NCBI GenBank assembly: GCA_003339605.1
Contig: QOVW01000067.1
Location: 1 to 48,535 of the forward strand
Length of the DNA: 48,535 bases
Source of the DNA: Spirobacillus cienkowskii
Lineage (GTDB): Bacteria; Bdellovibrionota_B; Oligoflexia; Silvanigrellales; Silvanigrellaceae
Direction of reading: 5' to 3'
Part shown: positions 15,373 to 23,196 of the stretch, piece by piece
Numbering within the stretch: position 1 is the first letter of the stretch
How the letters are laid out: each line of letters begins with the position of its first letter
Translations under genes and position numbers: made by a program
The notes under the pieces: model-generated
Databases searched by the model: none
Seen by the model: only the letters and a program-made list of their open reading frames with translations
Told to the model about the DNA's origin: nothing

Positions 15373-17414
15373 GATTTTTTTTCATTAAATTTTTTTATTT
15401 TTTCAATTACTTTGCTAAGTAAATTTTCAGAAATTCCTGTATTTTTGGTAATGTCAGTTAAACTATGCTCTGTTAACTCTACCAAGTTTGGATATAATTC
15501 AAGAAGTCTTTTTCTTCTTTTGCTTCCTAATCCTTTAATATCAAATAATATTGATTTTAAACCAGCTTTAGTTCTTCGGTTTCTATGAAAAGTGATTGCA
15601 AAGCGATGCGCTTCATTTCTAAGGTGAGTCAAAAGTTTAAATTCTGGAGAACCTAATTGTAAGTTTTTTGTAATAGGTTCACTTTCTGGTGTTAATTTGC
15701 CAAATGAGTCTCTTACAGGAATGACAACTCTTTCAAAGGATTGTAAAATTTGAGATGATTGAAAATCATTTTTAGTACGTGATTTTGCAATACCAATAAT
15801 GTTTAAATTATCTAAACCTAATGATTTAAATACCCAACCTACTTCTCTGATTTGTGGAGTTCCTCCATCGATTACAATTAAATTTGGAACTGAATAATTT
15901 TCAATATCTTTAAATCTTCTTCTGATAACTTCTCTCAAGCTTGCAAAATCATCCGTCTTTCCAAGAGTTTCTTTTATAATATATTTTTTGTATTCTCTTT
16001 TTTCGGGTTTGGCATTTTTAAAAACAACTTGTGAGGCAACGGTTTCTGCTCCTTGGAAAGTAGATATATCATAGCATTCAATCCATTGAGGCGGCATATC
16101 AAGGTTAAGAAATTTTTGTAAACTTAACATTTCATTGTTACTGTTTTCATCTATTTTAACTTGCTCAAAAAATTTATTTTCCGCATTTTTGTTTGTAAGT
16201 AAAATTAGTTCCTTTATTTTTTTTATTACTGGTTTGTTTACAATATTATTTTTTTTCAAGAAACTTTCTTTACGTAAAAACAATATATTTTCTGTTTTTT
16301 CTTGAGATTTTTTTAAATTTTTTAAGTATTTGTTTATTATATTGTAATTTTCTTCAGAAAAAAAATTTTTTTCTATATCAAATAGAACATTATTAGGTAG
16401 ATGATTATTTTGGTAATATTGACATAAAATTGAAGAAAAAACTCTTTCTTGTTCGCTTTCTTTTAAATTATTGTTTTCGTCTTCTGGTTCTTCGCTATTA
16501 TTTTTAATAATTTTAGCGTTTCCACCAATCACTTTTCCTTCTCTTACATTTGTAATATATAAAGAAATTATTGTTTTGTTCCAATAAAAACCGATAATAT
16601 CTAAATCAATGTCAATTTCTAAAGTGACTGATTGATTTGATTTAAGTGTTTCTAATGCTCTAATTTGGTCTCTTAATAATGCCGCTTTTTCAAAATTAAG
16701 TTTAATAGCTTCTTGTTCCATTTCATCTTTTAATTTTTTTAAAATTAAATTGTATTTAGAATTTAATATATCAATAACATTATTTATGTATAAAAAGTAC
16801 TCATTTTTATCAACCTTAATTTTGCAAGGTCCTAAACATTTTTTAATGTCATAATAATTGCAAGGTCGCGTCACTGTTTTAAAAAACGTTGGAGAACATT
16901 TTACTAACGGAAAAAATCTATTAATAATATTCATTAACTGGCTTACTTGGCCAGCAATTGTATACGGGCCAAAATATAAACTATTATCTTTTTTTCTTTT
17001 TCTGGTAATTGTGACTCTTGGCCATGGTTCATGAATATCAATTTTAATATAAGGGTATGTTTTGTCATCTCGTAACAATATATTGTAGTTTGGTTTGTTA
17101 TGTTTAATTAAGTTGTTTTCTAAAATTAACGATTCATACTCATTTTCGGTAATAATTATGTCAAAATCATTAATTTTAGCAACAAGTGCTTTGGTTTTTG
17201 GAGTATGACGCTCTAAACCTGTAAAGTAGCTTTTAAGCCGTGCTTGAAGGTTTTTTGCCTTTCCAACATAAAGAATTTTGCCATCATTCGCCTTATGAAG
17301 GTAAACTCCTGGCTTATTAGGAGCTTGTGATGCTTTTTCGCGAAGAAATAGAATTTTTTCTGATTGACCGCTTTTTTCATGTGGATTGAAATTCAGTGGT
17401 GACTTTTCTTGCAT
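15369..17414 (-). CDS. uvrC: UvrABC excinuclease subunit C
   Basis: UvrC makes both incisions in nucleotide excision repair. Domains in order: GIY-YIG nuclease (PGVYLH at 35-40, ILYVGKAKNL at 47-56, Arg59), a cysteine-rich part (PCNYYDIKKCLGPC), the UVR motif (EQEAIKLNFEKAALLRDQIR), the RNase H-like half (ECYDISTFQGAETVASQVVF, LIVIDGGTPQI) and C-terminal helix-hairpin-helix motifs (FDIKGLGSKRRKRLLELYP). With 681 residues it is about 70 longer than E. coli UvrC; the extra length is a Lys/Asn/Glu-rich segment around residues 300-420. The ribosome-binding site before the ATG at 17414 is weak. Its end overlaps the convergent nuclease gene by four bases. Confidence 0.96.
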   Translation of the reverse strand: MQEKSPLNFNPHEKSGQSEKILFLREKASQAPNKPGVYLHKANDGKILYVGKAKNLQARLKSYFTGLERHTPKTKALVAKINDFDIIITENEYESLILENNLIKHNKPNYNILLRDDKTYPYIKIDIHEPWPRVTITRKRKKDNSLYFGPYTIAGQVSQLMNIINRFFPLVKCSPTFFKTVTRPCNYYDIKKCLGPCKIKVDKNEYFLYINNVIDILNSKYNLILKKLKDEMEQEAIKLNFEKAALLRDQIRALETLKSNQSVTLEIDIDLDIIGFYWNKTIISLYITNVREGKVIGGNAKIIKNNSEEPEDENNNLKESEQERVFSSILCQYYQNNHLPNNVLFDIEKNFFSEENYNIINKYLKNLKKSQEKTENILFLRKESFLKKNNIVNKPVIKKIKELILLTNKNAENKFFEQVKIDENSNNEMLSLQKFLNLDMPPQWIECYDISTFQGAETVASQVVFKNAKPEKREYKKYIIKETLGKTDDFASLREVIRRRFKDIENYSVPNLIVIDGGTPQIREVGWVFKSLGLDNLNIIGIAKSRTKNDFQSSQILQSFERVVIPVRDSFGKLTPESEPITKNLQLGSPEFKLLTHLRNEAHRFAITFHRNRRTKAGLKSILFDIKGLGSKRRKRLLELYPNLVELTEHSLTDITKNTGISENLLSKVIEKIKKFNEKKS

Positions 17415-17521
17415 TAAGGTTTATCCATAAATGTGGGTGCATGCGGACTATTGTATAGCCCTTAAACTATTAAACAAAGGTTCAAGTTAGCCTCTGTTAA
17501 GCTACTATAGGATTTTATACT

Positions 17522-18646
17522 GTGACAGAAACTTCCAAAATATCAATTAATCCTGATGCATTAATATTTGCTATTCATCAAGCATATCAAGCGAGATCTC
17601 GAGTAAACGGAGGCTTTGATTCGCATCTTAGGTATGAGCCATTTTTAACAAATACTTGGGAAATTCCGCAAAAACCAAATTTTCAAAATTTTAAATCATA
17701 TCTTACTGAAGTTATCACTCATCATTATAATATATTACCAAATTTTCAGCGTAATGAAACCATTAATATTGAAAATATATCTTGGTTTTCTCATTCAATT
17801 GCAGCGTTATTTGCTGATATCGAGCATCTTTTAACTTTTTTTACAGGGGAAAAGCTGCCTCTTTTTAAAAGTAATGCAATCCCTCGCGCTATTTCAAGTA
17901 AAAATATTCTTTTGGCAATTCAAAAATATTCAAATCATTTACAGCAGAAAACTGCTGAAGAACAAGTTGCGTTTACATTATTTCCATTAATGTCAGAATC
18001 TGGAGAAAATGTTGACACAATATACATTCATGAGATTTGGAGTTTAATCGCCTCGTTTATTAAAAAAATATATGGTTCTTACTTTGATTTTATTCAAAAT
18101 TATGTGCTCTGGAAATATGCATTACAAGAGTTGCCTGATGATGTGATTGATTGGAGTGTGCGTCCTCCTTGCGGGATAAGTTATTATAAGCAGTTTAAAG
18201 AGCTTTTTGACGCAGAAAAAGAAGAACGTTTTGCAAAGCGTAATGAAAGAAATCAAAAATTAAAATCTCAAAAAGATAAATCTGAGACCAACCATCAAGA
18301 TAAAAAGAAGCATTTTGAAAATGATACTCGGTACCAAAAAAGAGATAAGCCTTTGCGTTCAGAAAAAGAGTATCCGGCAAAAAATTCAAAATATAAATCT
18401 GATGAAGAATGGGGAACTTCGCCCGATTTGCAGCAACAGAAAAATTTAGAAAAAGCTCTTGATGAAGCCAAACAGGCAATTAAAAAGATGCTTTCTAATG
18501 TTGAGATTACAGAAATTAATTTAATGCCACAAAACTCTTTTGTTCGCAGGCAGCAGCATTCTTTAATCACAGAATCAGGATTTGAAACTGAAAGTTTAGG
18601 AGAAGCGAAGACTCGGCATGTTTGCATAAAAAGAAAGGTAACGTAA
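17522..18646 (+). CDS. R3H-domain protein of unknown function
   Basis: The last ~45 residues look like an R3H single-strand nucleic-acid-binding domain: the INLMPQNSFVRRQQH block holds the RxxxH motif (Arg342, His346), followed by the ESGFETESLGEAKTRHVCI strand pattern known from Jag/KhpB. The rest is not Jag. Residues 1-225 form a mostly helical domain rich in Trp, His and aromatic residues that I do not recognise. Residues 226-305 are a highly charged Lys/Glu/Asp linker, probably disordered or coiled. There is no KH domain and no signal peptide. I infer an RNA- or ssDNA-binding cytoplasmic protein. The start is GTG at 17522, with AGGA about nine bases upstream. It is divergent from uvrC. 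Confidence 0.6.
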   Translation: MTETSKISINPDALIFAIHQAYQARSRVNGGFDSHLRYEPFLTNTWEIPQKPNFQNFKSYLTEVITHHYNILPNFQRNETINIENISWFSHSIAALFADIEHLLTFFTGEKLPLFKSNAIPRAISSKNILLAIQKYSNHLQQKTAEEQVAFTLFPLMSESGENVDTIYIHEIWSLIASFIKKIYGSYFDFIQNYVLWKYALQELPDDVIDWSVRPPCGISYYKQFKELFDAEKEERFAKRNERNQKLKSQKDKSETNHQDKKKHFENDTRYQKRDKPLRSEKEYPAKNSKYKSDEEWGTSPDLQQQKNLEKALDEAKQAIKKMLSNVEITEINLMPQNSFVRRQQHSLITESGFETESLGEAKTRHVCIKRKVT

Positions 18647-18698
18647 AATTTAATTTATTTATGCTTTAACAAATTTGTAACAATATTTTCTTCACGAT

Positions 18699-18726
18699 TT
18701 GACACCCTACCTAGAATTAGTAATCT
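18699..18726 (+). promoter_or_regulatory. Candidate sigma-70 promoter for etfBA
   Basis: A perfect TTGACA (18699-18704) lies 16 bp before TAATCT (18721-18726), which matches only half of the -10 consensus. It is placed about 60 bp before the etfB start and after the stop codon of the R3H gene, where a new promoter is expected. Confidence 0.45.
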
Positions 18727-18785
18727 CATTCTGACTTAGTGGTGTTTTTTTATTTAAAACAATCAATCCTTCTTTGGGGGACAAA

Positions 18786-19565
18786 GTGAAAATTCTTGTA
18801 CTTGCCAAACACGTGCCAGATACTGAAACAGTCATTAAAATTGCATCTGGCGGTAAATCAATTGATGAAGCTGATTTTAAATATATGGTTAATCCTTGTG
18901 ATGAATATGCAATGGAAGAAGCTATCCGTACCCAGGAAAAATTTAAGGGTGAGAGTGTTGTTATCAGTGTAGGTCCTGCGCGATCTCAAGAAACAATTCG
19001 TAAGGGACTTGCAATGGGAATCGATCGTGGTGTGTGGATAAACACTGATGGTTTTTCTAGTACTCTTGATTCTTATTCCGTTGCTTTAGCAATTTCAAAA
19101 GTTGTTGCTGAAGAAAAGCCAGACCTTATTTTTGCGGGGCTTAATACAACCGATGAAGGTGCTGGAAATGTAGGTCCAATGGTTGCTGAATTTGCAAGAA
19201 TTCCTAGTTTAATAAATATTTCTAAAATTGAATGGCAAAATGAAGGAAAGGCTTTGCGTGCTTTTCGCGATGTAGAAGGTGGTGTTGTTGAAGTTTATGA
19301 TGCTCAGTTACCTTTATTAATTGCTCCTCATCAAAATTTAAATGATCCTAGATTTCCTTCTTTGCCAGGCATTATGAAAGCAAAGAAAAAGCCAATAGCA
19401 GAAAAAAAAGCCACAGATCTTATAACTGATAAAGCTAAAGTTGAGGTGCGTCAGTACAAACTTCCTCCTGAAAAAGCGCCTGGTAAAATTTATAAAGGAA
19501 AACCTGTTGAAGAAATGGTTGCCGAAGTTGTTAAGTTACTTCGTTCTGAAGCTAAAGTTATATAA
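18786..19565 (+). CDS. etfB: Electron transfer flavoprotein subunit beta
   Basis: EtfB binds AMP and pairs with EtfA to carry electrons from acyl-CoA and other dehydrogenases to ETF-quinone oxidoreductase. The sequence is a standard family member: MKILVLAKHVPDTE at the start, YAMEEAIR, GLNTTDEGAGNVGPMVAE, and the late VRQYKLPPEKAPGKIYKG. I start at the GTG at 18786 with GGGGGA five bases upstream (259 residues), because a TTG four codons earlier lies inside that ribosome-binding site. etfA follows after 12 nt. Fatty-acid or amino-acid oxidation is the usual source of its electrons; no dehydrogenase gene is next to it. Confidence 0.96.
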   Translation: MKILVLAKHVPDTETVIKIASGGKSIDEADFKYMVNPCDEYAMEEAIRTQEKFKGESVVISVGPARSQETIRKGLAMGIDRGVWINTDGFSSTLDSYSVALAISKVVAEEKPDLIFAGLNTTDEGAGNVGPMVAEFARIPSLINISKIEWQNEGKALRAFRDVEGGVVEVYDAQLPLLIAPHQNLNDPRFPSLPGIMKAKKKPIAEKKATDLITDKAKVEVRQYKLPPEKAPGKIYKGKPVEEMVAEVVKLLRSEAKVI

Positions 19566-19577
19566 AGGGTTGCGTAT

Positions 19578-20561
19578 ATGTCACATAAAGTGCTTGTCTA
19601 TGCAGAAGTGAGAAACGGTAAATTAAAGTCTACGGCTGGAGAAACGTTAGCAGAAGCAAAAAAAATGCTTGGAGGAAAATTAGAAAATCTTCACGCTGTT
19701 TTGCTTGGCGAAGGTTGTGAACAACATGCAAACACTTTAGCAACCTTTGGTGCTTCAAAAATTTATGTTGTTGATGCTCCTGAAACAAATACATATCAAG
19801 GAGAGCCCACAATTCAGGCTCTTGATCAAATTATTAAAAAAAATAATTATACAATAATCGTTGGGCCAGCTTCTCCTACTGGTCGTGATTTTTTTCCAAG
19901 ACTAGCAATACGTAACAATGGGGCAATGCTCACTGATGTTGTTTCGTTTAGTTTAGAAGGCAATTCTGTGATTGCTGATATTCCAATGTACTTAGGAAAG
20001 TGTGGCAAGGTTGCTATGTCGCAGTCTGCTGTCACTTTTATTACGTTACGTCCTAATGTGCGTCCTTCAGAAGTAGTTGATAGCAATGCGCAGCCAGCAA
20101 TTGAAAAATTCGCTTGCCAGTTTGATGTTTCTAAGTTTACTGCAAAAGTTGTAGAAGTCCGCAAAGGGGCAAGCGAGCGACCAGACCTCACAGAAGCAAA
20201 TATTATTATTTCTGGTGGTAGAGCGATGGCGAGCAAAGATAACTTTAAAATTTTATTTGAATGTGCAGATGTAGTGCATGGTTCTGTTGGAGCATCAAGA
20301 GCCGCTGTAGATTCCGGTTATGCTCCTTACGACATGCAGGTTGGGCAAACAGGCAAAACGGTAAACCCAAGCCTTTATATTGCTTGCGGCATTTCGGGTT
20401 CTATTCAGCACCTTTCTGGTATGCGAACCTCAAAATGTATTGTTGCGATAAATACAGATGCAGACGCTCCGATTTTTCAAAAAGCAGACTACGGAATTAT
20501 TGCTGATCTATTTCAGGTTGTTCCAATTTTGACTAAAGAGTTTAAGAAAATAATTGAGTGA
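19578..20561 (+). CDS. etfA: Electron transfer flavoprotein subunit alpha
   Basis: EtfA carries the FAD of the ETF dimer. The C-terminal FAD-binding domain is intact: IISGGRAMASKDNF, then GSVGASRAAVDSGYAP, then QVGQTGKTVNPSLYIACGIS and SIQHLSGMRTSKCIVAINTD. The protein has 327 residues, normal for the short (non-bifurcating) type. AAGGG precedes the ATG by nine bases. It ends right at a terminator-like hairpin, separating it from rplK. Confidence 0.96.
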   Translation: MSHKVLVYAEVRNGKLKSTAGETLAEAKKMLGGKLENLHAVLLGEGCEQHANTLATFGASKIYVVDAPETNTYQGEPTIQALDQIIKKNNYTIIVGPASPTGRDFFPRLAIRNNGAMLTDVVSFSLEGNSVIADIPMYLGKCGKVAMSQSAVTFITLRPNVRPSEVVDSNAQPAIEKFACQFDVSKFTAKVVEVRKGASERPDLTEANIIISGGRAMASKDNFKILFECADVVHGSVGASRAAVDSGYAPYDMQVGQTGKTVNPSLYIACGISGSIQHLSGMRTSKCIVAINTDADAPIFQKADYGIIADLFQVVPILTKEFKKIIE

Positions 20562-20589
20562 AGGTCGGTTTTTTCAACCATCCTTTTTT
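20561..20589 (+). terminator. Rho-independent terminator after etfA
   Basis: AAGGTCGGTT and AACCATCCTT form two 4-bp helices separated by a 2-nt mismatch, with a TTTTC loop and a T-run behind. It begins at the etfA stop codon and should insulate the rplK operon. Confidence 0.65.
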
Positions 20590-20629
20590 CTTGCATATCC
20601 CAAAATTATGTATTATCGATTTTCACTCA

Positions 20630-20654
20630 CCCTAAAATGCGCACCTTTTTGGGG
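20630..20654 (+). promoter_or_regulatory. Leader hairpin upstream of rplK
   Basis: CCCTAAAA (20630-20637) pairs with TTTTGGGG (20647-20654) over eight positions with one G-U. It is about 30 nt before the rplK start. L1 binding in the rplK leader controls this operon in E. coli; whether this hairpin does so here is inference. A TATTAT at 20611-20616 could be the -10 of the operon promoter, but no good -35 is seen. Confidence 0.35.
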
Positions 20655-20683
20655 TTGAATTTATATTTTATGAGGAAAGTACA

Positions 20684-21109
20684 ATGGCAAAAAAAGTAAC
20701 AGGCTACATTAAGCTCCAAATAAAAGGCGCTCAAGCAACAGCGGCGCCACCAGTTGGTCCAGCTTTAGGGCAACGCGGTGTAAATATTGCAATGTTTGTG
20801 AAAGAGTTCAATGCGCGTACGCAAAAACAACCAGGTGTTGTTTTGCCAACTATCATTACTGTTTATTCTGATAAATCCTTTACATTTATCACTAAAACAC
20901 CTCCTGCAAGCATTTTATTAAAGCAAGCTGCTAAAATTGAATCTGCAAGCAAAACTCCAGGTAAGGCTTTGGCTGGTGCTGTAACCGAAAAACAAGTGGA
21001 AGAAATAGCAAAAACTAAACTTCCAGACCTTAACTGCTATGATATCGAAGCAGCAAAAAAGCTCATTCGTGGTTCTGCGCGTTCTATGGGAATTGAAGTT
21101 AAGGCGTAA
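20684..21109 (+). CDS. rplK: 50S ribosomal protein L11
   Basis: L11 forms the base of the stalk at the GTPase centre with 23S rRNA. The 141-residue protein has the N-terminal [21 protein letters not shown] with the conserved Pro-Pro hinge and a C-terminal rRNA-binding domain ending in [19 protein letters not shown] lies before the ATG. It opens the ribosomal superoperon, while the usual secE and nusG upstream are replaced by etfBA. Confidence 0.98.
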   Translation: MAKKVTGYIKLQIKGAQATAAPPVGPALGQRGVNIAMFVKEFNARTQKQPGVVLPTIITVYSDKSFTFITKTPPASILLKQAAKIESASKTPGKALAGAVTEKQVEEIAKTKLPDLNCYDIEAAKKLIRGSARSMGIEVKA

Positions 21110-21168
21110 TAACTTAAAAGAGGGAGGCTTTTTTATAAGCCGTTTTTATACCTCAAAGGATGTTTAAT

Positions 21169-21867
21169 ATGGCAAGAAAAATTAGTAAAAAAATGAAAGA
21201 AGCTGCAACTAAAGTAGCTCCTGGTAAGTCATATCCATTAAGTGAAGCAAGTCAATTACTTAAAGATATGTCTTACGTTAAATTTGATGAAACAGTAGAA
21301 ATAGCAATGAATTTGGGTGTTGATCCGCGTCATGCTGATCAAAATGTTCGTGGTGCTGTTGTGCTTCCTCATGGTCTTGGCAAGAAGGTGCGCGTTCTTG
21401 TTTTTGCTAAGGGCGAAAAAATCCGTGAAGCAGAAGAAGCAGGAGCTGATTATGTTGGCGGCGATGATTTGGCACAAAAAATTCAGTCTGGATGGCTAGA
21501 TTTTGAAGCGGCAATTGCGACGCCTGATATGATGGGTGTTGTGGGTCGTTTAGGTCGTATCCTTGCTCCTCGTGGCTTAATGCCAAATCCAAAAGTTGGA
21601 ACTGTAACTCAAGATCTTAAAAATGCTGTAAAAGAAGCAAAAGCAGGACGCGTTGAATTCAAAGTCAATAAGGCTGGAATTGTTCAAGCTCCTGTTGGAA
21701 AAGTTTCTTTTGATGCAAATAAAATTGAAGAAAATACTAAAGCATTCATCGATGCTATAGTTAAAGCAAAACCTGCTGCAGCAAAAGGGACATACATAAA
21801 ATCAGTGTATGTTGGTTCAACAATGAGCCCTTCTGTTTGCATTGATGCTGCTGAATATAAAGCTTAG
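21169..21867 (+). CDS. rplA: 50S ribosomal protein L1
   Basis: L1 builds the mobile L1 stalk at the E site and is the usual autoregulator of the rplKA messenger. The signature [17 protein letters not shown] and the block from [20 protein letters not shown] are present. I use the ATG at 21169 (232 residues), since AAAGGA then has an eight-base spacing; the ATG at 21160 directly abuts the ribosome-binding site. Confidence 0.98.
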   Translation: MARKISKKMKEAATKVAPGKSYPLSEASQLLKDMSYVKFDETVEIAMNLGVDPRHADQNVRGAVVLPHGLGKKVRVLVFAKGEKIREAEEAGADYVGGDDLAQKIQSGWLDFEAAIATPDMMGVVGRLGRILAPRGLMPNPKVGTVTQDLKNAVKEAKAGRVEFKVNKAGIVQAPVGKVSFDANKIEENTKAFIDAIVKAKPAAAKGTYIKSVYVGSTMSPSVCIDAAEYKA

Positions 21868-21893
21868 TTTTTTTGTTTCGTAAGGGTCTCAGA

Positions 21894-22017
21894 CTGCAGG
21901 TTTTGTTGAGGTTGTTCAACTTATAAATCCCGCATAGACTTTGGCCCCTGCGGTTTAATCAACCTCGTATTTACATTATGCCTGTGGAAATACGAATAAC
22001 TTAGGGGAGGCGTTCTC
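21894..22017 (+). promoter_or_regulatory. L10-leader-like structured region before rplJ
   Basis: The 150-nt gap is more GC-rich than other gaps. Paired segments are GCAGG (21896-21900) with CCTGC (21947-21951), GAGGTTG (21908-21914) with CAACCTC (21960-21966), and a perfect 7-bp hairpin CGTATTT/AAATACG (21966-21972, 21988-21994) just before the ribosome-binding site. The first two cross each other, so they are either alternatives or a pseudoknot. Position and size fit the ribosomal L10 leader, where the L10-L12 complex represses rplJL translation. Confidence 0.65.
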
Positions 22018-22536
22018 TTGGATCGTAATGCTAAACTCCAGTGGCGCGAAAGTGTTGTAAATGCTCTCGACAAATCTGGTGCTGTATTCCTTGCTAATTA
22101 CTCAGGGATGACAGTTGAAGAGCTAACGGCGATGCGTCGTGAGTTAAAAGCAGTAAAAGCCGATTTCCATGTAGTTAAAAATACAATTGCAAAAAAAGCT
22201 GTAGAAGGTAGAGATGAAAATATCATGTCTCCGCTTTTTAAAGGCCAAACAGGCGTTGTGTTTGCTTATGGTGATGTTGCTGCTGCTGCTAAAGTTTTTT
22301 CAGAATCTGCAAAGAAGTTTGAAAAGCTCCAAATTGTTGGTGGATATATGGAGAAATCTGTATTAAATCCATCGTCAATTGAGATGCTGGCTTCTTTACC
22401 TCCACGCGAAGTGCTACTTGGCCAACTTATCGGTACAATGGTTGCACCACATCGTGGTTTACTTGGTGTGCTTAATGGTGTTTCTAGAAACTTTGTACAA
22501 GTTCTTAATGCCATCAAAGAAAAAAAAGCAGGCTGA
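22018..22536 (+). CDS. rplJ: 50S ribosomal protein L10
   Basis: L10 anchors the L7/L12 dimers on the stalk. The 172-residue protein has the N-terminal rRNA-binding domain (VFLANYSGMTVEELTAMRRE, VVKNTIAKKAVEG) and a C-terminal helix (LIGTMVAPHRGLLGVLNGV to VLNAIKEKK) for L12 binding. The start is TTG at 22018, with a strong GGGGAGG seven bases upstream; a rare start plus a structured leader suggests translational control. Confidence 0.97.
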   Translation: MDRNAKLQWRESVVNALDKSGAVFLANYSGMTVEELTAMRRELKAVKADFHVVKNTIAKKAVEGRDENIMSPLFKGQTGVVFAYGDVAAAAKVFSESAKKFEKLQIVGGYMEKSVLNPSSIEMLASLPPREVLLGQLIGTMVAPHRGLLGVLNGVSRNFVQVLNAIKEKKAG

Positions 22537-22622
22537 AAATTACTACTTATTAAGTAGAGTTTTATTTTATGTTTAATCTAATTGTTTCGCTACGAAACTT
22601 AAATTTTTAAAGGACGACAATT

Positions 22623-23000
22623 ATGTCTACTATTACTAAAGAACAATTTATCTCTTACATTGAAAACTTAACTCTTATTCAAGCTGCTGAACTTGTAAAA
22701 GAACTCGAAGACAAATTTGGCGTTTCTGCAGCAGCTCCAGTTGCTATGATGGCAGCAGCAGCTCCAGCAGCAGCCGCAGCTGCAGAGCAAACAGAATTTG
22801 AAGTGATCTTAAAAGCTTCAGGTGATAAAAAACTTGACGTTATTAAAGAAGTTCGCGCAATTACTGGTCTTGGCTTAAAAGAAGCGAAAGATCTTGTTGA
22901 AGGTGCTCCAAAGTCCCTTAAAACTGGTGTAACTAAAGCTGAATCAGAAGAAATTAAGAAGAAGCTTACAGCAGTTGGCGCAACAATCGAGATTAAGTAA
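22623..23000 (+). CDS. rplL: 50S ribosomal protein L7/L12
   Basis: L7/L12 recruits and activates translational GTPases. The 125 residues show the N-terminal dimerisation helices, an Ala/Pro hinge ([14 protein letters not shown]) and the conserved C-terminal domain [20 protein letters not shown] through [25 protein letters not shown] precedes the ATG. The gap of 196 nt to rpoB holds an attenuator-like hairpin. Confidence 0.98.
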   Translation: MSTITKEQFISYIENLTLIQAAELVKELEDKFGVSAAAPVAMMAAAAPAAAAAAEQTEFEVILKASGDKKLDVIKEVRAITGLGLKEAKDLVEGAPKSLKTGVTKAESEEIKKKLTAVGATIEIK

Positions 23001-23039
23001 TTCGCGATTTGATTGTTTTGCTTATTCTTAAGAGCTTAT

Positions 23040-23079
23040 AGTCAAGCTATTGAACAGTTCGTTCTATGGCTTGACTTTT
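23040..23079 (+). terminator. Attenuator-like hairpin between rplL and rpoB
   Basis: AGTCAAGC (23040-23047) pairs with GCTTGACT (23069-23076), with an inner GAAC/GTTC helix, and TTTTG follows. The T-run is short, so partial termination or RNA processing is more likely than full stop. A similar place is used in E. coli to make less RNA polymerase than ribosomal protein. Confidence 0.6.
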
Positions 23080-23196
23080 GCTGTTCTGCAAATATTGTGT
23101 GCTTTGCTTGTGTGTGTTATGCCTCTAAAGCATGCGTGCTACACAATTGAGCAACTTAATATTTGATTCCTTTCTTTTTCATGTAGAGGACTTAAT

